Source: Pelagicoccus sp. SDUM812005 | Lineage (GTDB): Bacteria > Verrucomicrobiota > Verrucomicrobiia > Opitutales > Opitutaceae | DNA: 64,000 bases | Direction of reading: 5' to 3' | Assembly: GCF_031127875.1 (NCBI RefSeq) | Contig: NZ_JARXIA010000001.1 | Coordinates: forward strand, 62,001-126,000 | Translations under genes and position numbers: made by a program | Shown: positions 44,954 to 53,435 of the stretch, in pieces | How positions within the stretch are numbered: the first letter of the stretch is position 1 | Layout: every line of letters starts with the position of its first letter | The notes under the pieces: model-generated | Told to the model about the DNA's origin: nothing | Databases searched by the model: none | The model's input: only the letters and a program-made list of their open reading frames with translations

Positions 44954-45985
44954 TTAGTCGTTTGACCAGTTTACGACGGTGTCGACCAGCGTCTCCATGT
45001 TTTCGATACGAGCGGTCGGGTGGATGCCGTGGCCGAGGTTGAAGATGTGTCCGGGGCGGTTTTTCATGGCTTCGAGGATGCGGGTGGCGCTGGATCGGAC
45101 GATTTCCGGTTTCGTATCGAGGAGAACTGGGTCGAGGTTGCCTTGGATGGCGATGTCGACGGGAATTTGGGCGGCGGCCTCTTCGATAGGAATGGTCCAA
45201 TCTACTGCGATCGCTTTCGGCTGGCAAGCGGCCTGGCGAGAGAGTTGGGGAGTGGTGCCTTTGGCGTAGATGATCATCGGGACCTCTTCGCGCACCGCGT
45301 CGATGATTTTGCGAATCCATTTTAGGGATGCGGCTTCGTAGTCTTCGCCGGAGAGGATGCCTCCCCAGGAATCGAAGATCTGGATGGCGTCCGCGCCTGC
45401 CTTCTTTTGCATGCGGAAGTAGGCGATGAGGGAGTCGGAAATTTTCTCCATCAGCAGCTCGAAGGTCGGGCGATCTTCGTAGAAGAGGGCTTTGACCTTG
45501 GCGAAGTCCTTGGAGCTGCCGCCTTCGAGCATGTAGGTGGCAAGGGTCCAGGGCGAGCCGCCGAAGCCGAGGAGCATCTTGGAGCCGTCGAGTTCGGCGT
45601 CGATGAGCTTAAGGGCTTCGGCAACGTAGTTGAGCTTTTCCTCGATGCTGTCGGAGGTGAGCTTTTCGATCTGGGCGCGGCTTTCGAGGGTGTAGTCCAT
45701 GCCGATGCCGCCCTGTTCGCGGAAATGGTAGCCTTGGCCCATGGCCTCAGGGATGACTAGGATGTCGGAAAAGAGGATGGCGGCGTCGAGCGGGAAGCGT
45801 CGCAGGGGCTGCATTGTGACTTCGAGGGCCAGCTCCGGGGTTTGGGCGAGCTCGAGGAAGCTGTATTTTTCCTTGAGGGCTCGGTATTCGGGGAGGTAGC
45901 GGCCGGCTTGGCGCATGACCCAGATGGGAGGGCGGTCGAGCGGTTTACAGTCGAGCGCGGCGAGGAAACGTTCTTTGGAATTCAT
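44954..45985 (-). CDS. hemE: Uroporphyrinogen decarboxylase
   Basis: HemE removes four carboxyl groups from uroporphyrinogen III to give coproporphyrinogen III. In 343 residues: the signature [20 protein letters not shown] (Arg residues bind substrate), [20 protein letters not shown] (catalytic Asp), [21 protein letters not shown]-like text (here [19 protein letters not shown]), and a C-terminal [12 protein letters not shown] segment with a conserved His. Length matches the family. It sits 12 bases downstream of hemF and 25 bases upstream of hemG on the minus strand. Confidence 0.95.
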   Translation of the reverse strand: [343 protein letters not shown]

Positions 45986-45997
45986 GGGAATAGGAAA

Positions 45998-46933
45998 TTA
46001 CTTTTGCGAGAGCCAGTCGGTGGGTTTGAGGAACTTTTCGTAGAGTTCGGCTTCGGGGGAGCCGGGCTCCGGTTGGTAGTTGTAGCGCCACTCTACCGCG
46101 GGAGGCAGGGACATGAGGATGGATTCGGTGCGACCGTTGCTTTGTAGGCCGAAGTGAGTGCCGCGGTCCCAAACGAGGTTGAACTCGACGTATCGGCCAC
46201 GTCGATACAGCTGAAACTTTTTCTCTCGCTCGGCGTAGGGGGTGTCGATCCGTCGAACAACGATTTCGGAGTAGGCCTCCATGAAATGTTCGGCGACGCT
46301 TTGGATCAGGCCGAGGGAATGCTCGAATCCACCTTCGTCGAAGTCGTCGAAGAAGAGGCCTCCGATACCGCGAGGTTCGTTGCGGTGCTTGAGGAAGAAG
46401 TACTCGTCGCACCATTTCTTGAATTTTGGATACAGGTGTTCGCCGAAGGGCTGGCAAGCGGTCTGGGCGTGCTGGTGCCATGAGACGCAGTCTTCTTCGA
46501 AGCCGTAGTAGGGAGTGAGGTCGAAGCCGCCGCCGACCCACCAGATGTCTTCTTCGTCGGCGTTTTGGGCGGGTGCGACGAATACGCGCACGTTGGCGTG
46601 GGAGGTGGGAACGTAGGGGTTGCGGGGGTGGATGACGATGGAGACGCCGGTGGCGTGGAAGGGGCGGCCCGCGAGTTGGGGGCGGTTGGCGGTGGCGGAC
46701 GGGGGGAGCTTGTCGCCCATGACGTGGGAAAAGTTGACGCCTGCCTTTTCGAAGGTTTGGCCGCCTTCGAGCACTTTGGAGACGCCGCCTCCGCCTTCGG
46801 CCCGCTTCCAGTCATCGGCGAGGAAGCGCGAGGGGGACGCTTCGAGTTGTTCGAGGCGAGCGCAGAGGCGTTCTTGGTAGTCGAGGAGGAAGGTTTTGGC
46901 TTGTTCGAGTTTGTCTCGTTCCACGAGGGCCAT
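45998..46933 (-). CDS. hemF: Oxygen-dependent coproporphyrinogen III oxidase
   Basis: HemF oxidatively decarboxylates coproporphyrinogen III to protoporphyrinogen IX using O2. In 311 residues: [41 protein letters not shown] (the family's His-rich metal-free site, split here), [40 protein letters not shown], and [20 protein letters not shown]. It is the first gene of hemF-hemE-hemG. Use of HemF and HemY shows that this branch of heme synthesis is aerobic. The promoter should lie in 46934-47065. Confidence 0.95.
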   Translation of the reverse strand: MALVERDKLEQAKTFLLDYQERLCARLEQLEASPSRFLADDWKRAEGGGGVSKVLEGGQTFEKAGVNFSHVMGDKLPPSATANRPQLAGRPFHATGVSIVIHPRNPYVPTSHANVRVFVAPAQNADEEDIWWVGGGFDLTPYYGFEEDCVSWHQHAQTACQPFGEHLYPKFKKWCDEYFFLKHRNEPRGIGGLFFDDFDEGGFEHSLGLIQSVAEHFMEAYSEIVVRRIDTPYAEREKKFQLYRRGRYVEFNLVWDRGTHFGLQSNGRTESILMSLPPAVEWRYNYQPEPGSPEAELYEKFLKPTDWLSQK

Positions 46934-47065
46934 GTGTAGCGGGAAAGGGCGTGAGGGCTAGAAATTTGTTCTCCTAGGCTTGAGAATCTTGGAAAAGCGC
47001 GGATTGCGGGCCCGATGTGGAGGAAGTCGTTAAGGTTGGAGGGGAGGAGTGCCGTTAGAGTCTTT

Positions 47066-47233
47066 ATGCTCGAAACGTTTTTCCTTATTTATGGCGTCAT
47101 GATCGTCGCCGGTTCCTGGTTGATGTTGAACGGGGTCGCTGAGGCTCCGCTCGGATACGAGGACGAGGACGGGTTTCACTACGCGCCTGCTCGGGTCGAG
47201 GAAGACAGGTACGAATCGCTGGACGGGCGCTGA
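47066..47233 (+). CDS. Small single-pass membrane protein
   Basis: A 55-residue protein with one transmembrane helix right after the start (LETFFLIYGVMIVAGSWLML) and an acidic, Tyr-rich tail (YEDEDGFHYAPARVEEDRYE). Starting 17 codons earlier at 47015 would add a basic extension; GGAGGGGAGGAG upstream of 47066 is rather far (about 16 bases) but is the only purine-rich sequence in view. It is followed by a good terminator (47260-47297), which supports a real gene. Function is unknown. Confidence 0.5.
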   Translation: MLETFFLIYGVMIVAGSWLMLNGVAEAPLGYEDEDGFHYAPARVEEDRYESLDGR

Positions 47234-47259
47234 GCGCTTCGTTTGATGATTCGGATACG

Positions 47260-47297
47260 AAAAAGCCCTGCTGGTTGAATTTTCAGCAGGGCTTTTT
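47260..47297. terminator. Bidirectional intrinsic terminator
   Basis: AAAAAGCCCTGCTG (47260-47273) pairs with CAGCAGGGCTTTTT (47284-47297) across a 10-base loop. It lies between the convergent small membrane protein gene and the response-regulator gene and can serve both. Confidence 0.92.
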
Positions 47298-47321
47298 GCG
47301 TGTTGAACGTTTCGCGGCGCC

Positions 47322-48071
47322 TTAGCTTGCGTCGTTGGAGCGGACCAGCGGTTCGTATTGGTAGCCGATGCCGTGGATGGTCTTGAGGTTGTCCAGCGGG
47401 GCGTTCTTGCGTTTGAAGAGGTCGCGGATCTTCACGATGTACTGGTCGAGGGAGCGGCTGCGGATGTCCGCGTGGATGCCCCAGACCGAGTGGATGAGGT
47501 TCTTGCGGGTGATGATGGTCTCCGGGTTTTCGTGGAGGTAGGAGAGGATGCCGATTTCCTTGCGGCCGATGTTGACGATTTCGCCGTCGGGGAAGGTGAC
47601 TTCCATGCTGGTCGGGTTGACGGAGGCGGTGTTGAACTCGAAGGGGGCGTCGGTGAGCTTGACGTTCTTGGTGACGTTGAAGTCGTGGGCGACTTCGGCG
47701 CGGCGCAGCACCGCGTGGATGCGAGCCACGAGTTCCGGCGCGGAGAAGGGTTTGGTGACGTAGTCGTCGGCCCCGAGCTCGAGGCCCTTGACCTTGGAGA
47801 TTTCCGAATCGTTTCCGGTGAGGAAGATGGTGGGGATGTTGATGTCCTCTCGCTTGAGTTCCTCGAGGAAGGCGAAGCCGTTCTGGTCGGGCAGGGTGAG
47901 GTCTAGCAGGAGGATGTTTGCGAAGTTGTGCTTCAGGAAGCGCATCGCGAGGGCGCAGCGGTTGCAAACCTGGGTTTGCATGCCGGCCGCTTCGAGGTGT
48001 TCCGAAATCACGTTGGCGAGTTCGGTTTCGTCTTCGACGATGAGTACAAGCGGTTTGGGTTTAGTCGGCAT
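47322..48071 (-). CDS. Orphan OmpR-family response regulator
   Basis: A 249-residue regulator. The receiver has IVEDE at residues 11-15, phospho-acceptor D57 in ILLLDLTLPDQNGF and Lys in YVTKPFSAPE. The output domain is winged-helix (GEIVNIGRKEIGILSYLHEN, SRSLDQYIVKIRDLFKRKNA, IHGIGYQYEPLVRS). A linker of about 25 residues (NVTKNVKLTDAPFEFNTASV) precedes it. No kinase gene is adjacent, so its partner is encoded elsewhere. It is divergent from hisG; the shared region has repeats (48218-48242) that it might bind. Confidence 0.92.
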   Translation of the reverse strand: MPTKPKPLVLIVEDETELANVISEHLEAAGMQTQVCNRCALAMRFLKHNFANILLLDLTLPDQNGFAFLEELKREDINIPTIFLTGNDSEISKVKGLELGADDYVTKPFSAPELVARIHAVLRRAEVAHDFNVTKNVKLTDAPFEFNTASVNPTSMEVTFPDGEIVNIGRKEIGILSYLHENPETIITRKNLIHSVWGIHADIRSRSLDQYIVKIRDLFKRKNAPLDNLKTIHGIGYQYEPLVRSNDAS

Positions 48072-48217
48072 GACGGGTCTTGTTTAAGTATTGGCTAATT
48101 CTCGAACTGGGGAAACTTAGGGCCAGTCCCGGATGGTGGAGCGGCTCAGGTAGACCACTTAGCGGAAAGCAAGGTGTTTAGTGCTAGGCGATATGGGCAA
48201 CAATACCCATTATTAAC

Positions 48218-48242
48218 AAATGTAAAATCACAAAATGTAAAA
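48218..48242 (+). promoter_or_regulatory. Direct repeats upstream of hisG
   Basis: AAATGTAAAA occurs at 48218-48227 and again at 48233-48242, 15 bases apart, between the divergent response regulator and hisG genes. A short inverted pair ATGGG/CCCAT (48193-48197, 48206-48210) lies just before it. AT-rich in a GC-rich surrounding, it may be a promoter or operator region. Confidence 0.4.
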
Positions 48243-48307
48243 ACAGCGAATTTTGTTGCGCTCGATTTGGCTTGAGGCTTCGGGCGACTCTGTTTTTTGA
48301 GTTTCGA

Positions 48308-49192
48308 GTGTCACAAGAACAGTCACTGATCATGTTTGGGCTGCCGAAGGGCAGTCTAGAAGAACCAACCATCCGCCTTTTCCAAAAAGCCGGTTGGAAT
48401 ATACGCAAGAGCTCGCGTTCCTACAAGCCGAGCATCGACGATTCTGAGTTGGACGGGCGCTTTGTCCGCAGCCAGGAGATCAGCCGCTATGTCGATCATG
48501 GATTCTTCGATTGCGGTCTTTGCGGTTACGACTGGGTGGTCGAAAACGAGTCCGACGTGGTGGAGGTGTGCGATTTGGTCTACAGCCGCGCCTCGAATCG
48601 CCCTTCCTACTGGGTGCTGGCGGTGCCTGAGGCGTCGCCCATCAAGCAGATCAAGGATCTGCAGGGGAAGCGCATCGCGACGGAAGTCGTCGGCATGACG
48701 CGCAAGTTTCTCGCCAAGCATGGCGTAGAGGCGGAGATCGAATTTTCCTGGGGCGCGACGGAGGTCAAGGTTCCGGACATGGTGGACGCCATCGTCGACT
48801 TGACGGAAACGGGAAATTCCCTGCGCGCCAACAAGTTGCGCATCGTGGAGACCTTGCTCAAGACCAACACCAAGCTCATCGCCAACAAGAAGAGCTGGGA
48901 GGATCCGAAGAAGCGGGCCAAGATCGAGAACATCGCCATGATGTTGCAGGCGGCCCTTTCGGCGGAGGACAAGGTGGGCCTTAAGCTCAACGCCCCGCAG
49001 GACAAGCTGGCCGCGATCCTGGAGATCTTGCCAGCCCTTCGCAATCCGACGGTGAACCACTTGTCCGACGAGAACTGGACTGCCGTGGAGGTGATTCTCG
49101 AGGAAAAGGTCGTTCGCGACATCATTCCGCAGCTCAAGGAGCTCGGAGCCGAGGGCATCATCGAGTACCCCTTGAACAAGGTCGTCTACTAG
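48308..49192 (+). CDS. hisG: ATP phosphoribosyltransferase (long form)
   Basis: HisG starts histidine synthesis by joining ATP and PRPP. In 294 residues: the first strand and loop [20 protein letters not shown], the family's central [20 protein letters not shown], and the PRPP-binding [20 protein letters not shown]. The C-terminal about 75 residues ([20 protein letters not shown] onwards) are the PII-like regulatory domain of the long, self-sufficient HisG, which needs no HisZ. The GTG at 48308 is chosen over the ATG at 48332 because the ATG would cut into the first beta-strand (LIMFG). No other his genes are adjacent. Confidence 0.9.
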   Translation: MSQEQSLIMFGLPKGSLEEPTIRLFQKAGWNIRKSSRSYKPSIDDSELDGRFVRSQEISRYVDHGFFDCGLCGYDWVVENESDVVEVCDLVYSRASNRPSYWVLAVPEASPIKQIKDLQGKRIATEVVGMTRKFLAKHGVEAEIEFSWGATEVKVPDMVDAIVDLTETGNSLRANKLRIVETLLKTNTKLIANKKSWEDPKKRAKIENIAMMLQAALSAEDKVGLKLNAPQDKLAAILEILPALRNPTVNHLSDENWTAVEVILEEKVVRDIIPQLKELGAEGIIEYPLNKVVY

Positions 49193-49221
49193 GCTGGGGC
49201 GTAAAAACGCCGCTTTTTCTC

Positions 49222-49227
49222 TATAAT
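49222..49227 (+). promoter_or_regulatory. Perfect -10 box (TATAAT) likely serving rpsA
   Basis: TATAAT lies 29 bases after the hisG stop and about 205 bases ahead of the rpsA start. No good -35 box is found 17 bases upstream (CGTAAA region). It fits a promoter for the long rpsA leader. Confidence 0.55.
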
Positions 49228-49303
49228 AGTGGCAGTTTCTCGCATTTTCGCTTGCTCAAGGCAGGCGAGGGTGCGATTTCTGCCCGCTTGCGACATACAA
49301 ACA

Positions 49304-49372
49304 AGCTCAGCCTTGTCGCGCCGCTTCCGGCTGAGCTATTCAAAAATCAAACCCGAGCCGGCTTGCTGGCTC
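49304..49372 (+). promoter_or_regulatory. Structured leader of rpsA (two hairpins)
   Basis: AGCTCAGCC (49304-49312) pairs perfectly with GGCTGAGCT (49329-49337), and GAGCC (49355-49359) with GGCTC (49368-49372). No T-run follows either hairpin, so termination is unlikely. In gammaproteobacteria the S1 protein represses its own mRNA by binding such a leader; the same role here is an inference. Confidence 0.5.
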
Positions 49373-49432
49373 ACCTTCAGGTAGGTCGTCGAGGAGGATG
49401 GAAGCTCCCGAGATGAAACCGCCAATCTTATC

Positions 49433-51094
49433 ATGAGTTCAATAATGTCTGAACTTCTCGCCCAGACCTCCTTCGACCAGCTCAAGGAAGGTTCTATCGT
49501 AAAGGGCACCATCACCGAAATCCGCCAAAACGAAGTCGTAGTCGACATCGGCGGTAAGTCCGAAGGACTTGTTCCTGGCCAAGAATTCGTCGACCTCGGC
49601 GAACTCCAGATCGGGGAAGAAATCGAAGTCTACCTCGAAAAGCTCGAAAACAAGGAAGGCAATCCGCTTCTTTCTTTCGACAAGGCCGAGCAGAAGAAGA
49701 ACTGGGAGAACATCATCACCAAGTGTGAAGAAGGTTCGATCGTACAGGGCCGCGTTAAGGGCAAGGTCAAGGGCGGTCTCATCGTTGCGATGGGCGTCGA
49801 TGCTTTCTTGCCAGCTTCCCACATCGATATCCAGCCTCCTAAGAACCTGGACCAGTACATTGGCCAGACTTACGATTACAAGGTTCTCAAAATCAATTTG
49901 GAGCGGAAGAACATCGTACTTTCCCGCCGCGAGCTGATCGAAGAGCAACGCGCTTCCAAGCGTCGCGACCTCCTCGAGCGCGTCAACCCTGGCGATGTCG
50001 TCAAGGGTGTGGTCAAGAACATCACCGACTTCGGCGCGTTCATCGACCTCGACGGCATGGACGGTCTCCTGCACATCACCGACATGAGTTGGGGCCGTAT
50101 CTCTCACCCGAGCGAAATGCTCAAGCAGGGTGAGGAGATCGACGTGATGATCATCGAGATCAACCGTGAGAAGGAGCGTGTCTCCCTCGGTCTCAAGCAG
50201 ACCAAGTCCAACCCATGGCAGGACATCGAGGCCAAGTACCCAATCGGCGCCAAGGTTGCCGGCAAGGTCGTCAACCTCGTGCCTTACGGCGCCTTCATCG
50301 AAATCGAAGAAGGTGTGGAAGGTCTCGTGCACGTTACCGAAATGTCCTGGACCAAGCGCATCACCAAGCCAAGCGAGCTCCTCAAGGTTGGGGACGAAGT
50401 GGAAGCAGTGGTACTCGGCATCCAGAAGGACGAGGAGAAGATCTCCCTCGGCATTCGTCAGCTCGATCCAAACCCATGGGACATGGTCGTGCACAACTAC
50501 CCAGTTGGCGCCCACGTTCACGGCAAGGTTCGCAACATCACCACTTACGGTGCGTTCGTGGAGCTCGAAGAAGGCATCGACGGCATGGTTCACGTGTCCG
50601 ACATGTCCTGGACGCGCAAGATCAACCATCCGTCCGAAGTCCTCAAGAAGGGCGACGAGATCGATGCCTTGGTACTCGACGTGGACACTGGCAACCAGCG
50701 TATCTCCCTCGGCATGAAGCAGCTTGCTGACGATCCTTGGGCAGACATCGACGGACGCTTCCGCATCGGCGACGTGGTTTCCGGCACCGTTTCCAAGATC
50801 ACTTCCTTCGGCGCTTTCGTCGAGTTGCAGGATCACATCGACGGTCTCGTTCACATCAGCCAGATCAGCGAAGAGCGCGTAGAGAAGATCAAGGACGTCG
50901 TAGACATCGGCTCCGAGGTTACGGCTCGCGTTATCAAGATCGACCGCGAAGAGCGCCGTCTCGGCCTCTCCATCAAGGCTGCGAACTACGACGACAGCCA
51001 GTTGGCTCAGGAAACTGCCACTTACGACAACATGAGCGACGGCGGCGACTTGATGAACTTGGGCGACATCCTCGACCAGGCTTCCAACAAGTAG
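49433..51094 (+). CDS. rpsA: 30S ribosomal protein S1
   Basis: S1 helps the 30S subunit bind and unwind mRNA. The 553-residue protein contains six S1/OB repeats, starting around residues 18, 97, 180, 265, 352 and 437: for example GSIVKGTITEIRQNEVVVDI, GDVVKGVVKNITDFGAFIDL, GAKVAGKVVNLVPYGAFIEI and GDVVSGTVSKITSFGAFVEL. Six repeats and this length match E. coli S1. A second in-frame ATG (MSELLAQTS) follows four codons in. A perfect -10 box and two leader hairpins lie upstream, and a strong terminator follows. Codon use is strongly C-ending, as expected for a highly expressed gene. Confidence 0.96.
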   Translation: MSSIMSELLAQTSFDQLKEGSIVKGTITEIRQNEVVVDIGGKSEGLVPGQEFVDLGELQIGEEIEVYLEKLENKEGNPLLSFDKAEQKKNWENIITKCEEGSIVQGRVKGKVKGGLIVAMGVDAFLPASHIDIQPPKNLDQYIGQTYDYKVLKINLERKNIVLSRRELIEEQRASKRRDLLERVNPGDVVKGVVKNITDFGAFIDLDGMDGLLHITDMSWGRISHPSEMLKQGEEIDVMIIEINREKERVSLGLKQTKSNPWQDIEAKYPIGAKVAGKVVNLVPYGAFIEIEEGVEGLVHVTEMSWTKRITKPSELLKVGDEVEAVVLGIQKDEEKISLGIRQLDPNPWDMVVHNYPVGAHVHGKVRNITTYGAFVELEEGIDGMVHVSDMSWTRKINHPSEVLKKGDEIDALVLDVDTGNQRISLGMKQLADDPWADIDGRFRIGDVVSGTVSKITSFGAFVELQDHIDGLVHISQISEERVEKIKDVVDIGSEVTARVIKIDREERRLGLSIKAANYDDSQLAQETATYDNMSDGGDLMNLGDILDQASNK

Positions 51095-51123
51095 TCCTGT
51101 ATCACGTTTTTCGATACTTTCGA

Positions 51124-51154
51124 AGCGGACCTCTTTCGAGGTCCGCTTTTTTTT
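51124..51154 (+). terminator. Intrinsic terminator of rpsA
   Basis: AGCGGACCTC (51124-51133) pairs with GAGGTCCGCT (51138-51147) across TTTC, followed by a run of eight Ts (to 51154). It lies 29 bases after the rpsA stop. Confidence 0.94.
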
Positions 51155-51301
51155 GTGTATCCGGAAGCTGGATCCGTTCGGGGCGATCTGCAGCGGCGTG
51201 GGGGCATTTGGCCGCTTTCGACTGCATTTGTAGGAAGATCCGGCAGTCTTTTCACCATTTGCCTTGAAATCAGGCATTTATTGGGGATCTTAGCCTGCGT
51301 C

Positions 51302-51676
51302 ATGACCGTTACTGACTTCGTACCTGTATTGATCCAGATCGCCCTCGCAGCGGGGCTTGCCGGCGCTATCCTGACCGGAAGCGTGCTTTTTGGCCAACGC
51401 GGTTCCAAGAACAAGATCAAGAACTACGCCTACGAGTGCGGCATCAAGTCCGATGGTAAGACGAGCACCCGCTTCTCCGTGAAGTTTTACGTGACGGCGA
51501 TGCTTTTTATCCTCTTCGATATCGAAGTTCTCTTTCTGATCCCCTGGGTGCTGGTGTACCGCGATTTCGTGGCCAACAGCCTTCCGATTCTTGGCCCCAT
51601 CCTCTTTTTCCTCGGAGTGCTCGTCGTCGGGCTTTTCTACGAGTTGAAGAAGGGCGCGTTGGAGTGGGAAAAGTAA
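51302..51676 (+). CDS. nuoA: NADH-quinone oxidoreductase subunit A (lone copy)
   Basis: A 124-residue membrane subunit of respiratory complex I. Three transmembrane helices are seen (FVPVLIQIALAAGLAGAILT, VTAMLFILFDIEVLFLIPWV, LPILGPILFFLGVLVVGLFY). The invariant segment YECG and the following FSVKFYVTAMLFILFDIEV match NuoA/NdhC. No other nuo gene is adjacent; the remaining subunits must lie elsewhere or this is a displaced copy. The ATG at 51302 is chosen; upstream codons run into the rpsA terminator region. The diadenylate-cyclase-like gene starts 44 bases downstream. Confidence 0.9.
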   Translation: MTVTDFVPVLIQIALAAGLAGAILTGSVLFGQRGSKNKIKNYAYECGIKSDGKTSTRFSVKFYVTAMLFILFDIEVLFLIPWVLVYRDFVANSLPILGPILFFLGVLVVGLFYELKKGALEWEK

Positions 51677-51720
51677 GTCTGTCCTAACCAGGTCGCAGGG
51701 GGCTGCTGCTTTGCCCCGAC

Positions 51721-53085
51721 ATGAGACTCGACCGATATTTTTCGCGGAGGCGTACACTCGACCTCGAAAGCGACAACCTAGAGGGCGCTCTAAAAGAGCT
51801 GCTCAAGGTGTCCACGTCCCGATTCAAGGACTTGGAGGGCAAGCGGCTGCTGCCAGGGTTGATGCAGCGGGAGAGCACCATGACGACCTACCTCGGCAAC
51901 GGGGTGGCCTTGCCTCACTTGCGGGTCAAGATGCGGCGCAAGTACGTGTTCGCCATCGGGCGCTCGAAGGAGGGCTTCGATTACGAAGGGCCTAAGAATC
52001 AGGAGAAAGTGCACTTGGTGGTGCTTCTCTTGGCAGGTGAGGGGGCACGGGATTACTTGAACGTGCTGGCGGCGGTTGCTCGCCTGGTCAAGGATCGGGC
52101 GTTCGTCGAAATGCTGCTGGCTTCGGCGAGCCTCGACGATCTATACGAGCAGCTGACCTCGGCCTTCGGCGGGATTTTGGCGTCGCCCAAGAAGACGCGG
52201 CAGAGCTCCATCAATCGCTTGATGTTGCGCCAGGCCATGCGCGTGGCCAAGGGGGTGCATTGCGATTCGATCGCCGTCTTTGGCGATACTCTCGTCTCGA
52301 GCCCGGTGGAGCCGCCGGAGGGGTTCAAGGAGTTCAAGACGGTGCTCATCTCCCGCCGGGCGAAAGAGGGCGACGTGGAGGATTCGGTTTTCAACGAGGT
52401 TATCCAGGTTCGTTCCTTTTCCAACGGTCGCCTGGCCCAGATGCGTTCTGCGTTTTTGGTCGGACTGACTCGTGGCGTCTTCAAGACTTCGGACAAGATC
52501 TGCTGCGTTGGTGGAATTCCGGGCAGCGACCAGTTCGATACCTTGGTGGTTATCGACATGAAGAACGAGTTCCAGGCTTTGCTGGCCGAGCGGGACAACT
52601 TCATGCCGAGCGACGTTTCGCCGGAGGTTCTGGAGCGCGTGATTGGCGTGGCTATGGAGCTTTCGATCGAGGGTCGGGAAGGGCGGCCGGTGGGCACGCT
52701 CTTCGTCTTGGGCGATACCAAGAAGGTTGAGAGCATGACCAAGCCGCTGGTTTTGAATCCGTTCTACGGCTACAAGGAGGAGGATCGGAACATCCTCAGT
52801 CCCTTTATGGACGAGACGGTGAAGGAATTCTCCGGTTTGGACGGAGCCTTCATTATTAAAGGCGACGGGGTTCTGACCTCGGCGGGTAGCCTGATCCATA
52901 CTCCGGAGTTCGACCAGACGCTGCCGAGCGGCTTGGGGGCTCGCCATGCGGCCGGGGCGGCGATATCGCTGGCGACGGACTGCCTGGCGATCGTGGTTTC
53001 GTCGAGTTCCGGCCAGGTGACGGTGTTTCGCAACGGAATCGCCTTGCCGTTGGTGGAGCGATCTTTCGGGGGCAAGTCGCTTTAG
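51721..53085 (+). CDS. PTS-EIIA-like / diadenylate cyclase (DAC) domain fusion protein
   Basis: A 454-residue cytosolic fusion protein. Residues about 1-150 resemble a PTS EIIA type-2 (EIIANtr/fructose) domain with an intact phospho-His motif GNGVALPHLR (H66). Residues about 155-290 (AVFGDTLVSSPVEPPEGFKE, LAQMRSAFLVGLTRGVFKTS) look like the pyruvate-kinase-C-like domain found next to archaeal DAC domains. The last about 140 residues are a DisA_N/DAC domain: MELSIEGREGRPVGTLFVLG, LDGAFIIKGDGVLTSAG (DGA at 374-376) and LGARHAAGAAIS, where the RHR motif reads RHA (408-410). DAC enzymes make c-di-AMP. Retention of DGA favours nucleotide binding; the altered third motif residue leaves catalytic activity open. 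Domain order is certain; function is inferred. Confidence 0.8.
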   Translation: MRLDRYFSRRRTLDLESDNLEGALKELLKVSTSRFKDLEGKRLLPGLMQRESTMTTYLGNGVALPHLRVKMRRKYVFAIGRSKEGFDYEGPKNQEKVHLVVLLLAGEGARDYLNVLAAVARLVKDRAFVEMLLASASLDDLYEQLTSAFGGILASPKKTRQSSINRLMLRQAMRVAKGVHCDSIAVFGDTLVSSPVEPPEGFKEFKTVLISRRAKEGDVEDSVFNEVIQVRSFSNGRLAQMRSAFLVGLTRGVFKTSDKICCVGGIPGSDQFDTLVVIDMKNEFQALLAERDNFMPSDVSPEVLERVIGVAMELSIEGREGRPVGTLFVLGDTKKVESMTKPLVLNPFYGYKEEDRNILSPFMDETVKEFSGLDGAFIIKGDGVLTSAGSLIHTPEFDQTLPSGLGARHAAGAAISLATDCLAIVVSSSSGQVTVFRNGIALPLVERSFGGKSL

Positions 53086-53172
53086 CTAGGGCTTCTGCGG
53101 ACGCGGAGTCATTTTCCCCTTGCATTCTGGCTGTGAGCTGAGATGTTCCGCCTTCTTTAATTTTTAGACACC

Positions 53173-53340
53173 ATGCCACGCGAAGTAATCACTCTCGAAT
53201 GTACCGAGGCGAAAGCCGAAGGTAAGCCTGTTTCACGTTACCTTTCTTCTCGCAACAAGAAGACCGTTACAGAACGCGTCGAAAAGAAGAAGTACAACCC
53301 GCACCTGAAGCGCCACACGATCCACAAGGAGATCAAGTAA
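53173..53340 (+). CDS. rpmG: 50S ribosomal protein L33
   Basis: A 55-residue basic protein, [20 protein letters not shown] then [20 protein letters not shown] and [15 protein letters not shown]. The KKYNPxLKRHTxHKE end is diagnostic of L33. A Zn-ribbon CXXC pair is absent (only one Cys, C10), so this is a zinc-free (C-) paralogue. It has its own terminator 25 bases after the stop (53366-53399) and no adjacent ribosomal genes. Confidence 0.94.
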   Translation: MPREVITLECTEAKAEGKPVSRYLSSRNKKTVTERVEKKKYNPHLKRHTIHKEIK

Positions 53341-53365
53341 GCGCCCTGCGTTTTTCGATTTTCAC

Positions 53366-53399
53366 AAAAAAGCGACACTTGCGAGTGTCGCTTTTTTTT
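53366..53399. terminator. Bidirectional intrinsic terminator of rpmG
   Basis: AAAAAAGCGACACT (53366-53379) pairs with AGTGTCGCTTTTTT (53384-53397) across TGCG, with T- and A-tails. It lies between rpmG and the convergent small protein gene. Confidence 0.93.
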
Positions 53400-53435
53400 G
53401 TGCGGTCCTAGGGGAGGGCCCGAAAAGGCTGAGCT

